This document shows positions 1 to 8,492 of a stretch of DNA of 40,473 nucleotides, one piece after another. Source of the DNA: Strigomonas culicis (taxonomy: Eukaryota > Euglenozoa > Kinetoplastea > Trypanosomatida > Trypanosomatidae); assembly GCA_000482145.1 (NCBI GenBank), contig AUXH01000109.1, positions 1 through 40,473 of the forward strand, given 5' to 3'. Numbering within the stretch: the stretch's first letter is position 1; the number at the start of each line of letters is the position of its first letter. The notes under the pieces are model-generated. The model did no database searches and was not told the DNA's origin. It saw only the letters and a list, made by a program, of their open reading frames with translations. The translations under genes and the position numbers were made by a program.

Positions 1-930
1 CGCACGGTGCCGAGCAGCCGCGCCGGCGCGGGCGGCCCAGCACAGTGACGTGTAGCCCGCCGCCGCCGCCGCGCGCGCCGCGAGCGGCCGCGTCTCCATG
101 CGCACGTCCCACAGCTGCACGACGTCCCTGTCGCCGTCCGCGCCGGCCGTCGCGATGAAGGACGACGCGGGGCAGCACGCCACGACGTCGGCGTAGCACG
201 GCGCGCGGCCGGCCGCGGGCCCCAGAAGCCCCTCCGCGTCCCCGTCGTGCCGCGTCGGCAGCACGCCGAGATAGCGCGGGATGCCCCTCGGGGCGCGCGC
301 GTCGAGCAGCGCGACGGTGTAGCCGCGCGCGTCGGCGCGCCGCGTGGCGGCCACCACGGCGCGGCTCTGCGCCATCCAGGCGACCGCCGTGACGGGGCCG
401 TCCAGTCGCCACGCCGCGACGGCGGCCGGCGACGGCGGCCGCGCGGCGGCGCGGCGGGGGTCGGTGAGCCGCTCCACATCCGCCAGCTGCAGCGCGGCCT
501 CCTGCCGGCCGACGGCCAGCCGCGCCGCGTCGCACGGGTCCCAGGCGGAGGCGGTGATGGCGCCGCGGCCCGCCGGCGGCAGCAGCCCCAGCAGGCCCGG
601 CGCGCCGCTCGCCCCCACCCAGCCGCCGCCGCTCGCGTCGGAGGCGAAGAAGACGGTCCTGCCGCGCTCGCCGCTGAGGGAGAGGGAGGTGAGGGCGGCG
701 TCGGGCGGCGGCGGCGGGGGCACCAGGTCCGCCGCCTCCTGCGCCAGGGACACGATCTGCGTCGGCAGCAGGCGCAGGCCGTGCCACACGGCGTCCGCGC
801 CGGCGCCGCACGGCGGGGGCGGCGCGGCCGGCGAGAAGCACCCGTCCGACTGGGTGTCGTACAGCGACACACGGCCACGCGCCGCCGTCGCGAAAATGGA
901 AGCGTCACATGGGTGCTGTGCCAAGAACAT
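1..930 (-). CDS. WD40-repeat protein, 3' part beyond the window
   Basis: The frame is open for 310 codons from the ATG at 930 to base 1, so the C-terminus lies outside the window. The translation shows WD40-type blades: a segment containing ATAARGRVSLYDTQ near the start, a middle segment with GPVTAVAW followed by YTVALLDAR, and a clear FIATAGADGDRDVVQLWDVR blade near the edge. Such proteins are beta-propeller scaffolds, and the partner and pathway cannot be told from this fragment. The start is supported by an in-frame stop about 60 bases upstream, with no other ATG between, and by a good trans-splice acceptor 23 bases upstream. The protein is rich in alanine, glycine and arginine, as expected from GC-biased codons. 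It could belong to a named propeller family, but too little is visible to say which. Confidence 0.72.
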   Translation of the reverse strand, partial: MFLAQHPCDASIFATAARGRVSLYDTQSDGCFSPAAPPPPCGAGADAVWHGLRLLPTQIVSLAQEAADLVPPPPPPDAALTSLSLSGERGRTVFFASDASGGGWVGASGAPGLLGLLPPAGRGAITASAWDPCDAARLAVGRQEAALQLADVERLTDPRRAAARPPSPAAVAAWRLDGPVTAVAWMAQSRAVVAATRRADARGYTVALLDARAPRGIPRYLGVLPTRHDGDAEGLLGPAAGRAPCYADVVACCPASSFIATAGADGDRDVVQLWDVRMETRPLAARAAAAAGYTSLCWAARAGAAARHRA

Positions 931-1531
931 GCTGACAGTCAATAAAACACCACTAATAGGAGCGAAGAAGCAATACAATTATGAGAAGAGCAAAAAAAAA
1001 ATAAGAATAAAAAGAAAAAGCGATGAAGAGGCTAAAGTACCACTGGAGTTGAAAACAGTCCGAGCCTTTCCTTTTTGATGTAGCTACGTTTGTTTCTGAT
1101 GAAAACAAAAAAGAGTGAAGCGGAAGAAGGCAGGAAAAAAAATGGCCAGTGCAAAAGATACCCCTTTTGGAAGCTATTGCTTCAGTGATGACGTAATAGC
1201 GAAACGGTATGTATGCTCTTTTTTTTGTTTTTTGGTTCGTTTGTATTACACCTATATGCGTGTATGTGCAGCTCCTCGGAGTGGTCTGTCCTTTCGGTAT
1301 TATGCTTATTTGTTTGTTTTTTGTTTTGCTTTTCAATGATCTGCCAGTTGTGTCTTGTCATTTGCTTTTGTTTTATTTTGTTTGGTTTATAATACCCATA
1401 CATCAATAGCATGTACATATACATGTTTCCATGACAGAATAGGACAACAAAAGATGGAAAAACGAGGTCATTCAGTGAACGGACGAAGAAGAAAAAAAGA
1501 GAGAGAAAGAGAAAGCAAATGTGTTCCAGTA
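931..1531. other. Intergenic spacer, no gene seen
   Basis: AT-rich spacer holding the 3' UTR of the BSD gene and the leader of the WD40 gene. A coding-strand pyrimidine tract lies unusually close to the BSD stop codon (about 1484-1515). Short frames here are low-complexity and unconvincing. Confidence 0.6.
953..1010 (-). promoter_or_regulatory. Probable spliced-leader acceptor of the WD40 gene
   Basis: On the coding strand a run of Ts (1010-992) and a CT-rich stretch are followed by the first AG at 954-953, inside CCTATTAG. Using this site would give a 5' leader of about 22 bases before the ATG at 930. This is the standard layout of trypanosomatid trans-splice sites; use of the site is inferred. 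Confidence 0.5.
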
Positions 1532-2587
1532 CTAGTTCTTCTTCTCCGGTGTTGCATTCGGTGTCGGCAGCGCGGGCGGAATGGCGATTTGGTTGGCGCT
1601 CAGCAGCTCCGTGAGCTGCGCGACCCGCCTGCGCTCGCCGCGCAGGGCCTCCTGCAGTTCGTGTACCAGTTCCTCCAAGCCGCGCACCTTCTGCTCCTGC
1701 GCCGTGGTGAAGCTCGGGTCGATCTCGTGCGGGTCGACGTTGTCGTCGTCGCTGCCGCCCGCCTGCCGGCCCGTCATCACCTCGTCAATGTTGGTCACAA
1801 ACGCGTTCGCCGCGGTGATAAAGCGCTTCGCGAGGCGGTGCGTGGGCCCCTCCTCACCCGAACCCTCCGCCGCCGCGGGGGTGCCGCCCTCCGCGGCGGT
1901 CGGCTGCTCCCGCAGCTCGGCCTCGAGTGAGCGGCGCTGCGCGAGACGGAAGAAGTAGCGGTCGAAAAAGGTGTCCTCCGACAGCGTCGGGCGGTCCCCG
2001 CCCGCCTGCGTGGGCGAGCCCGGCGTCGGCGCCGGGCTCGCCCCCGCTGCGGGGGCGGCAGGCGCCGGCTCCCTCGCGGGTGTGCCCTCTGCCGTCGCCG
2101 GCGCGGCGCTGCGGCGGCTGGGGCTGCCCTGCCGTGGGCTCACCGCGTCGCCGACGAGCACGCGGTACTTGTCCAGCACCTCCTCACTGTAGTCCAGCAG
2201 CTTCTGCCGGCACGTGTCGGCGGGCTCGTCGGGGAAGCCGCCCGCGGCGGGGTCCGCGTGGCCGCCGTCCTCCGCGCGCCGCTGCGCCTGCCGCGCGTGG
2301 ACGTGGGCGCTGCTCAGCGGGCTCTGCGCCGCCCACACGGCGAACAGAGCGTCCTCGGCCGCGCTGAAGGGCTCGCAGTAGGTCGCAAAGTCCTGCTGCA
2401 GCTGGACGACGACGTCGGGGTCGAGGGGCGTGGCCTGCGCCTGCGCCGTGAACTCGTCGCCGGCGTAGACGCCGCCTTGACCAACCACGTCGGTGGCCAT
2501 CTCGGAGATGAAGTTCACGAACTGAGTCGACTCCGCGGAAAGGTTCTTTGCCAAGTTGGAGAGATCACTGGACAGAGCGGACCACAT
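1532..2587 (-). CDS. BSD-domain protein
   Basis: A 351-residue protein. The N-terminal 35 residues (SSDLSNLAKNLSAEST and onward) look helical. Residues 129-151 contain LLDYSEEVLDKYRVLVGDAVS and residues 201-220 contain TLSEDTFFDRYFFRLAQRR. Together these resemble the two halves of a BSD domain, whose hallmark is an aromatic pair before RYF. The halves are separated by about 50 residues of Pro/Ala/Ser, and the usual FW is FF, so the domain is divergent. Residues 296-331 (EQKVRGLEELVHELQ and onward) form a predicted coiled coil. BSD domains occur in transcription/repair factors and in synapse-associated-type proteins; the N-terminal helix resembles the latter, which is inference. The start at 2587 was chosen because codons upstream translate as leader-like low complexity and an acceptor lies at 2751. 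Confidence 0.7.
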   Translation of the reverse strand: MWSALSSDLSNLAKNLSAESTQFVNFISEMATDVVGQGGVYAGDEFTAQAQATPLDPDVVVQLQQDFATYCEPFSAAEDALFAVWAAQSPLSSAHVHARQAQRRAEDGGHADPAAGGFPDEPADTCRQKLLDYSEEVLDKYRVLVGDAVSPRQGSPSRRSAAPATAEGTPAREPAPAAPAAGASPAPTPGSPTQAGGDRPTLSEDTFFDRYFFRLAQRRSLEAELREQPTAAEGGTPAAAEGSGEEGPTHRLAKRFITAANAFVTNIDEVMTGRQAGGSDDDNVDPHEIDPSFTTAQEQKVRGLEELVHELQEALRGERRRVAQLTELLSANQIAIPPALPTPNATPEKKN

Positions 2588-3206
2588 TATTGTCGGATGA
2601 ACGGCGTGTGTGTGTGTTTTGAAGGGGTTGAAGGGGGATTGTACCTTTATAACTCTGTGCGCGTGGTATCGCAGTACGGTTGGGATACCACAAACGATAA
2701 GACGCAGCTGCGCGTGTGCACGTGTGTGTGTGTGACGTTGTCGTCCTCGTCTGTATTGATATTTGAAGCAAAAAAGAAGAAGAAGAAGAAGAAGAAGAGG
2801 GAGAGACAGTGAAGTGCTGAAGTATCTCATGAAAAGGAGAGAGAGAGAGAGAGATTATGTATCTGTCAAAAGTCTTATATATACACTTCAAACACCCTCT
2901 TTTTGTATTCTGCGGGTACGGACGCACCGTACATATATATATGAATATATCGAAAAACAGATAAGGACAACTGGCAATCGATAGATCCGCTGAGTGCGAA
3001 CCATATAGACCGGAAGAATCTGTGTGTCTTCCTCTTTCTCTGCATGTTGCACATTACTCTGCTTTTTTTGTTGGTGTTGTTGTTCTTTCGGTTATTCGGA
3101 GCTGATGATGTGGTGGTGATGATGGCTGTTAGCCCTCTCCACGGTATTCTTCTTTTGTTTCGACGCCCTTCCCCGTCGGCCATGGTACCTCGACCGCTGT
3201 CGGCAC
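2588..3206. other. Intergenic spacer, no gene seen
   Basis: Holds the leader and acceptor of the BSD gene, a (GA)n stretch around 2836-2853 and the 3' UTR of the Npl4-like gene. Frames seen here (for example opposite 2875-3210) are low-complexity and have no family resemblance. Confidence 0.6.
2751..2801 (-). promoter_or_regulatory. Probable spliced-leader acceptor of the BSD gene
   Basis: A (CTT)n-type pyrimidine tract on the coding strand (2801-2771) is followed by the first AG at 2752-2751, inside CAATACAG. It would give a 5' leader of about 163 bases to the ATG at 2587. Confidence 0.5.
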
Positions 3207-4478
3207 TCAACTCTGCATGTACGCGTCTAGGAGCATCTCGTAGTTCTGCGCCGCGGGCGTCATCTTCCGCGTCCGTGCAATCTCAATGAGCGTGGGCATG
3301 TCGTCCGACATGGACAGCGTTTCTGCTAAAAACACCAAGACGTGGAAGTCCGCCAGCTTCTCCGCAAAGGAGTCCTTCTGTCGCTTCGGGTCCTTCATGT
3401 AGTTGCGCAGGTTCGCCATCGTCGGCGGCGCCATCGCCGGCCGGTTGCGGCGCAGGAAGAGGCCGCGCACGATGCTGGACTGGAACTGCTCCACCGCCAC
3501 GTAGCTCGTGAACCAGCGCGTGTCCACCGTGTGGCTCGGCAGCTTGCTCACGAAGTGTCGGTGCCCCGCCGCGTCCGTCTTCTCCTCCGCGACCTCGAGC
3601 TCCACCTCGCTGTACACGAGGCGGGCCTCCTCCGGGTTCTGCAGGTGGGCGCTGCGCTGCGCGATGCCCTCCGCTTCCTCCTCCTCGTCGACGTTGTACG
3701 GCGAGGCGGCGGCCGTGGCCGCGCCGGTGGCGGGCCGGCGCCGCGGCGCCCGCTCGTGCAGCACGCCAAGACGGTACAGATGGACGCACTGCGGGGACGC
3801 CTGCCACGCCTGGCACTCCAGAACGCCGCCCTCCTTGTCGTTCTTCGCGATGGTGAGCAGCACACACTCGTCGCCGAAGCAGGACTGCTCCCGCGCGCAG
3901 AGCAGCAGCTCGCGCGAGTTCAGCAGCATCACGTCGTTGTCGCGTGGGGGGTGGGTGCACACGACGCCGACGCGCCGCAGGCCGAGCCCGGCCGCCACCG
4001 CGTCCACCGTATCCAGGAACGGGTCCTTTTGTTCCAGAAAGGCGTACTCGTTGCCGATCTGCTCCGGCTCGTACACGGCGTGGGCCTCGATGATCTTCTC
4101 CTCCGCCTTGTACAGCCCGTAGAGGATGCCGTAGCGGTTCACCTTGCCGTCCATCTGTTGCACAAAGGTCTGAAAAATATTGAGCGACTCGGCATCCGCG
4201 CGCACGAGGGACGTACGGCTTGCCGCCCACCGCACGCGGGTGCTGTCGATCGCGGCCATCAGCTGCGCGCTGTTCACAATATTGCCCTCGATCACGTGGC
4301 CACCGATGAGCTTCTTGTTCTTGATGTTGTGGTAGAGACCGGACTTGGGGCACACCTCTGTCTTGAAGGAGGGCTGCTGGCACTGCGTGCACACCTCCAC
4401 GCGCGGACGCTCACTGGCCTGCAGCTGCTGGTAGGCGCGGTGCTTCTCCGCGCGCAGCCTTCGGAGCTCGTCGTCCAT
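3207..4478 (-). CDS. NPL4: Npl4-like ubiquitin-segregase cofactor
   Basis: A 423-residue protein matching the Npl4 family. Near the N-terminus are CxxC (C30, C33) and C42, the start of the Npl4 zinc-binding segment. The MPN-like core follows, with RYGILYGLYKAEEK and HAVYEPEQIGNEY, then GLRRVGVVCTH; this order is characteristic of Npl4. Near the C-terminus is KLADFHVLVFLAE, also typical of the family. In other eukaryotes Npl4 pairs with Ufd1 on the AAA ATPase p97/Cdc48/VCP to unfold ubiquitylated clients in the nucleus and at the ER. The N-terminal ubiquitin-like domain that contacts p97 in animal and yeast Npl4 (usually about 580-610 residues long) is absent: the protein begins with a short helix directly before the zinc segment. 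The start at 4478 was chosen because upstream codons read as leader sequence. The adjacent cullin gene also belongs to ubiquitin biology. Confidence 0.85.
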   Translation of the reverse strand: MDDELRRLRAEKHRAYQQLQASERPRVEVCTQCQQPSFKTEVCPKSGLYHNIKNKKLIGGHVIEGNIVNSAQLMAAIDSTRVRWAASRTSLVRADAESLNIFQTFVQQMDGKVNRYGILYGLYKAEEKIIEAHAVYEPEQIGNEYAFLEQKDPFLDTVDAVAAGLGLRRVGVVCTHPPRDNDVMLLNSRELLLCAREQSCFGDECVLLTIAKNDKEGGVLECQAWQASPQCVHLYRLGVLHERAPRRRPATGAATAAASPYNVDEEEEAEGIAQRSAHLQNPEEARLVYSEVELEVAEEKTDAAGHRHFVSKLPSHTVDTRWFTSYVAVEQFQSSIVRGLFLRRNRPAMAPPTMANLRNYMKDPKRQKDSFAEKLADFHVLVFLAETLSMSDDMPTLIEIARTRKMTPAAQNYEMLLDAYMQS

Positions 4479-4801
4479 GAGAGGGGACCCAAAGTGACAA
4501 GCGGAATAAAACAACACAATCACTATATATAGATTGTGTGTGTGTGTGCGTGTATGTGGTGAAAGCACAGAAGCAATAATAATAATAATAAAAACTGATA
4601 GAGCTTTCAAAGAAAAAGAAGAGAAAGAGGAAATACCGTTCCAATAGTAGAGTGGTGGCTGCTATTTTCCCATGTGTGTTACGAACGCCTTCACTAAATG
4701 CATAGGGTTTCTTTCTTTTTATCCTTCTCTTTCTTTGTTTACAGTTATGTGTTGTTAGCCAAAAGTAGATCCAACCGATATTACACACCATGAAGAAGAC
4801 G
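4479..4801. other. Intergenic spacer, no gene seen
   Basis: AT-rich spacer with (AAT)n around 4574-4591 and a coding-strand pyrimidine tract at about 4611-4632. That tract probably serves the Npl4-like gene, with candidate AGs at 4605-4604 and 4596-4595. The cullin 3' UTR is at the right end of the spacer. Confidence 0.55.
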
Positions 4802-7800
4802 TTAAGAGAGGTACGCGTACGTGTCTTGTCCCTTGCGCTCCAGATAGCCCTTCTGCACCAGCTTCTCGATGCCGCCCTTCACCATCGGCACGGACACCTC
4901 GAACGGAAAGAGCGTGCCCATCGCGGCCAGCAGCGCCTCGTGTGTGACCGTGCCCTCCTTCTTGAAGTACTTCGCCAGTATCGCCTGCACCGCGACCAGC
5001 CGCGACTCCTTCCGGAGGTTTGCGTGGTGGTGGTGGTTGCCGGTGGAGCCGCCAGACGGACGGCCGCCGCCGCCGCGCCGCTCCCCCTCCTCCTCCGCGT
5101 CGTCCTCCTCGTCATCCACGCGCAGCTCCACCTCCGAGGCGTTGTTGCGCGTGAGGCCGCGGCCGCCGTCCTGCGGCGCGGGCAGGCACAGGCCCTCCGG
5201 GTCCGCCGCCGTCGCGGCCGGGCGGTGGGCCGCGCTCGTCGGGTGGCTGCTCGCGGCCGCCTGCGTCATGCGGCTCAGCAGCTGGAAGGAGTAGGGCATC
5301 ATGACCGCCGCGCTCGCCGCCGCGAAGTTCTCGTTCACGCGCAGGCGGTCCGCCGCGTCCAGCGGCGCAACCTCGCGGCCGGCGGCGGCGGGCGCGGGGT
5401 CCACGAGCAGCAGCCGGAAGGCGGGGTCGCAGAGCCCCATGAGCGACGTCATGACGTCCTCATTGGACAGGTCGACGCCGAGCCTGCCGCACAGCTCGCC
5501 GGCGGTCAGGCTGTCCGCGCCGCACTCGTCCATCATCAGCAGCGCCATGCACTGCGTCATGGTCCCGGTCAGCTCCAGCAGCGGCCCCGCGCCGCCCAGC
5601 AGGCGCGCCTGTAGGGTGCCGCTACCGAGCCGGTGCTGCCACACGAGCAGCCGCTTCTGGAACTTGCGCAGGTAGAACTGCTCCATGCACGTCACGATGT
5701 GCTGCAGCGGCGCGGGGAGCCACATGTCGTTGTGCACGAGGTCGAGCTTGCGCCAGTAGCCGCTCGTCAGCAGCTGCAGCTGGGCCTCGATCGGCGGCAG
5801 CTCGTCCAACCGGAGCGTGTGCAGGGGCAGCAGCGGGCGCTCCCGCCCGTCCTCCTCCTCCTCATTCGCGGGCGGCGGCGGCGGGGCCGTTGTGGGGGGT
5901 GCGTCCGCCTCCGCTGTCGTCGGCGAGGCCGCGATGGACGTGACGCTGGTCGTGTTGTCGGGCGCCACGACGGCGAGCCGCACCGCGCCGCGCTGCGCGG
6001 CCCACTGCTCGTACTCCCGCGTGAGCGCGCCGCACTGCCGCATGTCGCGAAGCATGCCCTCGTAGCGGCTCACCTCCGCGGCGCCGCGCACGGCCTTCAT
6101 GACGTTGATAAAGTGCTCCTCCGCCGCGACGTTGACGCGGCGGTGGGGGTGCAGCAGGCGCCGCGTCAGGTCGCGCCAGTAGTAGGCCTCGAAGTAGTCG
6201 TGGTGGGGGTGGAACGCGAACAGCAGCCCAATGTCGTCCAGCAGACGCGCGCCGCCCTTCTGCGCAGCAGGGTCGGCCGCGGCCGGCACCCCCTCCCCCT
6301 CCTCGTTCACGTGCAGGGCCGCCTGCTGCGCCGCCTCCGTCTTGCGCCGCTTCGCGTCCGCCTGGCCCTCCCCTCGCGCCTGCTGCGCGAGCTCGGCCGC
6401 GGTGTACAGCGGCAGCGCCCCCGCCTCGATGCGCTCCAGCGTCGCGTCGAGGTACTGAGCAAGCTGGTTGCAGAGCTGGTGCGGCCGGTAGTCGAACACG
6501 GTCTCCAGGGCCTCGTGGAGCTGGACGGAGAACACCTTCTCCTGCTCTGGGAACGCGGTGGATTTGGCCTCCTCCGCGCTGCGGATGAGCTCGATCAGCG
6601 CGCGGACAATCTGGAAAGGGTCCTCCGCGGACGCCCGCGCCTGCTGCTTAGTGAGCTTGCGGAGGCCGTGCAGCAGCGCAGCGCCGCGCTCCGTCACGTA
6701 GCGCCGGTACGCCTCCACCATCAGGCTGCTGGAGGCCGGCGCGAGGTGGAAGTAGGACCACATGCGGCGCAGCAGGGCGAGCTCGCGCTCTGCCATGAGG
6801 CGGCCGAAGTCGCGCCGCGCGATCTTCTGGCCGACCTCGCCGAGCAGCGCATCCCGCACCGCGCCGTGCAGCAGCAGGGCGGTGGGCTCGCCCAGCAGGT
6901 ACGCCTCCGTGCGCGCGTCCTCCGCGGAGAAGGACTCACTGACGAAGCGGAAGTAGTCCACCGCGTACACCGGCGGCGCGGCCGCCCACATGCGCTGCGC
7001 GAGGTGGGCGTAGTGCTCCCGCACCGCGATGACGACGCGCGGCTCGACGCGGCTCGCGTAGTGCCGCGTGAGGTGGGCGTAGCGCGTGAAGTGGTAGAGC
7101 GTCTCCCGGCGGCTCTGCTGTGCGGCCGAGGTCGCCTTGAAGCCGTAGGTGGCCGCCGCCTCCGCCGGCGGTGGGCGCGTCCCGATGGGCGGCTGGATCT
7201 CCTCCATGTCCTCCCGCAGCGCGCGCAGGAAGCCCTCGACGGCCGCGTCCACCAGCGGCGGGTGCGCCTCCTGTGCGGCCATCGTCACCGCCACCGCGAG
7301 GGCCTCGATGGAGTCCGACGTGATCTCCTGCAGGCGCGTCTGTCGGGCGGCGGTGCTGCCGCCGGCGGCCGGCACCGCGTTCAGGAGGCCGGGCACGACG
7401 CCGAGCCAGCGGTCCATGTACACCCACACGGTGCGCAGCTCCCGCACGACGTTCGAGAGGCGCTGCCAGTAGTCCGCCACGTGGCGATACACCTCCAGCG
7501 CCACCGCCTCGGCGGCCGCCTTCTCCGGCGAGGGGAGAGGAGACGGCGCGGCCGGGTCGCAGTGGTGGTGGCGCGTCTGCTCCCCCGCATCCCTGAGCAG
7601 CAGTTGCTCGATGCGGCGGTGGTTGGCGACCGCGAACTGCGCGAGTGCGCGCTTCAGATACAGAAAGAGCGCGACGACAGACAGCTCCTCCCCCTCCGCG
7701 TCCGGCAGCGGCCCGAGTCCCTCCTCCTCCGTGATGGCGCGCACCGCGCGCATCACCTCGTCCGGCTGGTAGCCGGTGAAGGAGCGCATCGCGGCCGCGC

Positions 7801-8026
7801 CCAGCACGTGGGCGTCCGCCTCCTGCAGCAGCCGCTCCACCATCGCCTTGATAGCGGACCACTGCGTGACGCGGCGGGTGGTGTAGTGCGTGTACATGAG
7901 GGCCTCGTCCTTCGCGGAGAGGGGCAGCAGGTGCAACTCCGCCTGCCGCTCCTGCCCGGAGCAGGCGAAGAAGCCACTGTGGCTGCTGTCTGCGGAGTTG
8001 GTGAAGGTAGGGGGCGCGGAAAGCAT
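4802..8026 (-). CDS. Cullin (ubiquitin ligase scaffold), enlarged
   Basis: A 1074-residue cullin, well above the usual 750-800. The long helical N-terminal region (about 30-690) is consistent with cullin repeats. A cullin-homology region follows: the segment with TMTQCMALLMMDECGADSL, ELCGRLGVDLSNEDV and MGLCDPAFRLLLVDP matches the part that normally recruits the RING protein. Residues 1005-1074 form the C-terminal winged helix with ESRLVAVQAILAKYFKKEG and end in YLERKGQDTYAYLS. Lys1019 aligns with the lysine that receives NEDD8 in other cullins. Acidic and Pro/Ala/His-rich insertions interrupt the core, including a glycine/histidine-rich one just before the neddylation domain. The start at 8026 was preferred to an upstream in-frame ATG whose codons lie in an (AAC)n repeat. 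Which cullin class it belongs to is not clear. Confidence 0.85.
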   Translation of the reverse strand: MLSAPPTFTNSADSSHSGFFACSGQERQAELHLLPLSAKDEALMYTHYTTRRVTQWSAIKAMVERLLQEADAHVLGAAAMRSFTGYQPDEVMRAVRAITEEEGLGPLPDAEGEELSVVALFLYLKRALAQFAVANHRRIEQLLLRDAGEQTRHHHCDPAAPSPLPSPEKAAAEAVALEVYRHVADYWQRLSNVVRELRTVWVYMDRWLGVVPGLLNAVPAAGGSTAARQTRLQEITSDSIEALAVAVTMAAQEAHPPLVDAAVEGFLRALREDMEEIQPPIGTRPPPAEAAATYGFKATSAAQQSRRETLYHFTRYAHLTRHYASRVEPRVVIAVREHYAHLAQRMWAAAPPVYAVDYFRFVSESFSAEDARTEAYLLGEPTALLLHGAVRDALLGEVGQKIARRDFGRLMAERELALLRRMWSYFHLAPASSSLMVEAYRRYVTERGAALLHGLRKLTKQQARASAEDPFQIVRALIELIRSAEEAKSTAFPEQEKVFSVQLHEALETVFDYRPHQLCNQLAQYLDATLERIEAGALPLYTAAELAQQARGEGQADAKRRKTEAAQQAALHVNEEGEGVPAAADPAAQKGGARLLDDIGLLFAFHPHHDYFEAYYWRDLTRRLLHPHRRVNVAAEEHFINVMKAVRGAAEVSRYEGMLRDMRQCGALTREYEQWAAQRGAVRLAVVAPDNTTSVTSIAASPTTAEADAPPTTAPPPPPANEEEEDGRERPLLPLHTLRLDELPPIEAQLQLLTSGYWRKLDLVHNDMWLPAPLQHIVTCMEQFYLRKFQKRLLVWQHRLGSGTLQARLLGGAGPLLELTGTMTQCMALLMMDECGADSLTAGELCGRLGVDLSNEDVMTSLMGLCDPAFRLLLVDPAPAAAGREVAPLDAADRLRVNENFAAASAAVMMPYSFQLLSRMTQAAASSHPTSAAHRPAATAADPEGLCLPAPQDGGRGLTRNNASEVELRVDDEEDDAEEEGERRGGGGRPSGGSTGNHHHHANLRKESRLVAVQAILAKYFKKEGTVTHEALLAAMGTLFPFEVSVPMVKGGIEKLVQKGYLERKGQDTYAYLS

Positions 8027-8492
8027 CGCTTCGCGCTCACGGTCGAATGGGGAGCCACTACTAAGAATAACAATAACAACAACAACAACAACAGAGGAAT
8101 CGATCGATTGATGCAAAGACGCACGACCGAGTGGAGTCTGTTTTTCCTAGAGTCAACAGCAAGGAGAAGAACAAGAAGCAGTGGAAGAACGCAAACAGGG
8201 TAGAAGCAGTGAGCATAATGTATAACATAGAATCGTAAATAATGATAGGAAGCATGGAACAACAGACGTAAACAAAAGGCCATGTCGTCACACATCTTAC
8301 ATGTACAAATTTATTACTTTTACACACACAGGACTCCACCTTACACACCTTACGTAAAAGGTCGTAGGCACCGCCATCATCATAATGTACAATCTTTGAC
8401 AGAAAGAAAGAGAAAACAGAACAAAAAGGCACATACGCACACACCCACACACACAGAGCGAGGGAGGGGGAGCACGCCGGTAGCAGAAAGGG
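8027..8492. other. Intergenic spacer, no gene seen
   Basis: Contains an (AAC)n-type microsatellite at about 8068-8093 in the cullin leader, reading (GTT)n on the coding strand. The rest is AT-rich spacer and the 3' UTR of the PRP38-domain gene. Short frames here have no recognisable domain. Confidence 0.55.

Noticed and set aside
5633..8203. Plus-strand frame of about 850 codons opposite the cullin
   Set aside because: Same composition artefact. The cullin on the minus strand has conserved motifs including the neddylation segment.
8061..8450. 129-codon minus-strand frame upstream of the cullin
   Set aside because: It lies in microsatellite and AT-rich spacer, is Cys/Phe-rich low complexity, and overlaps the cullin leader.
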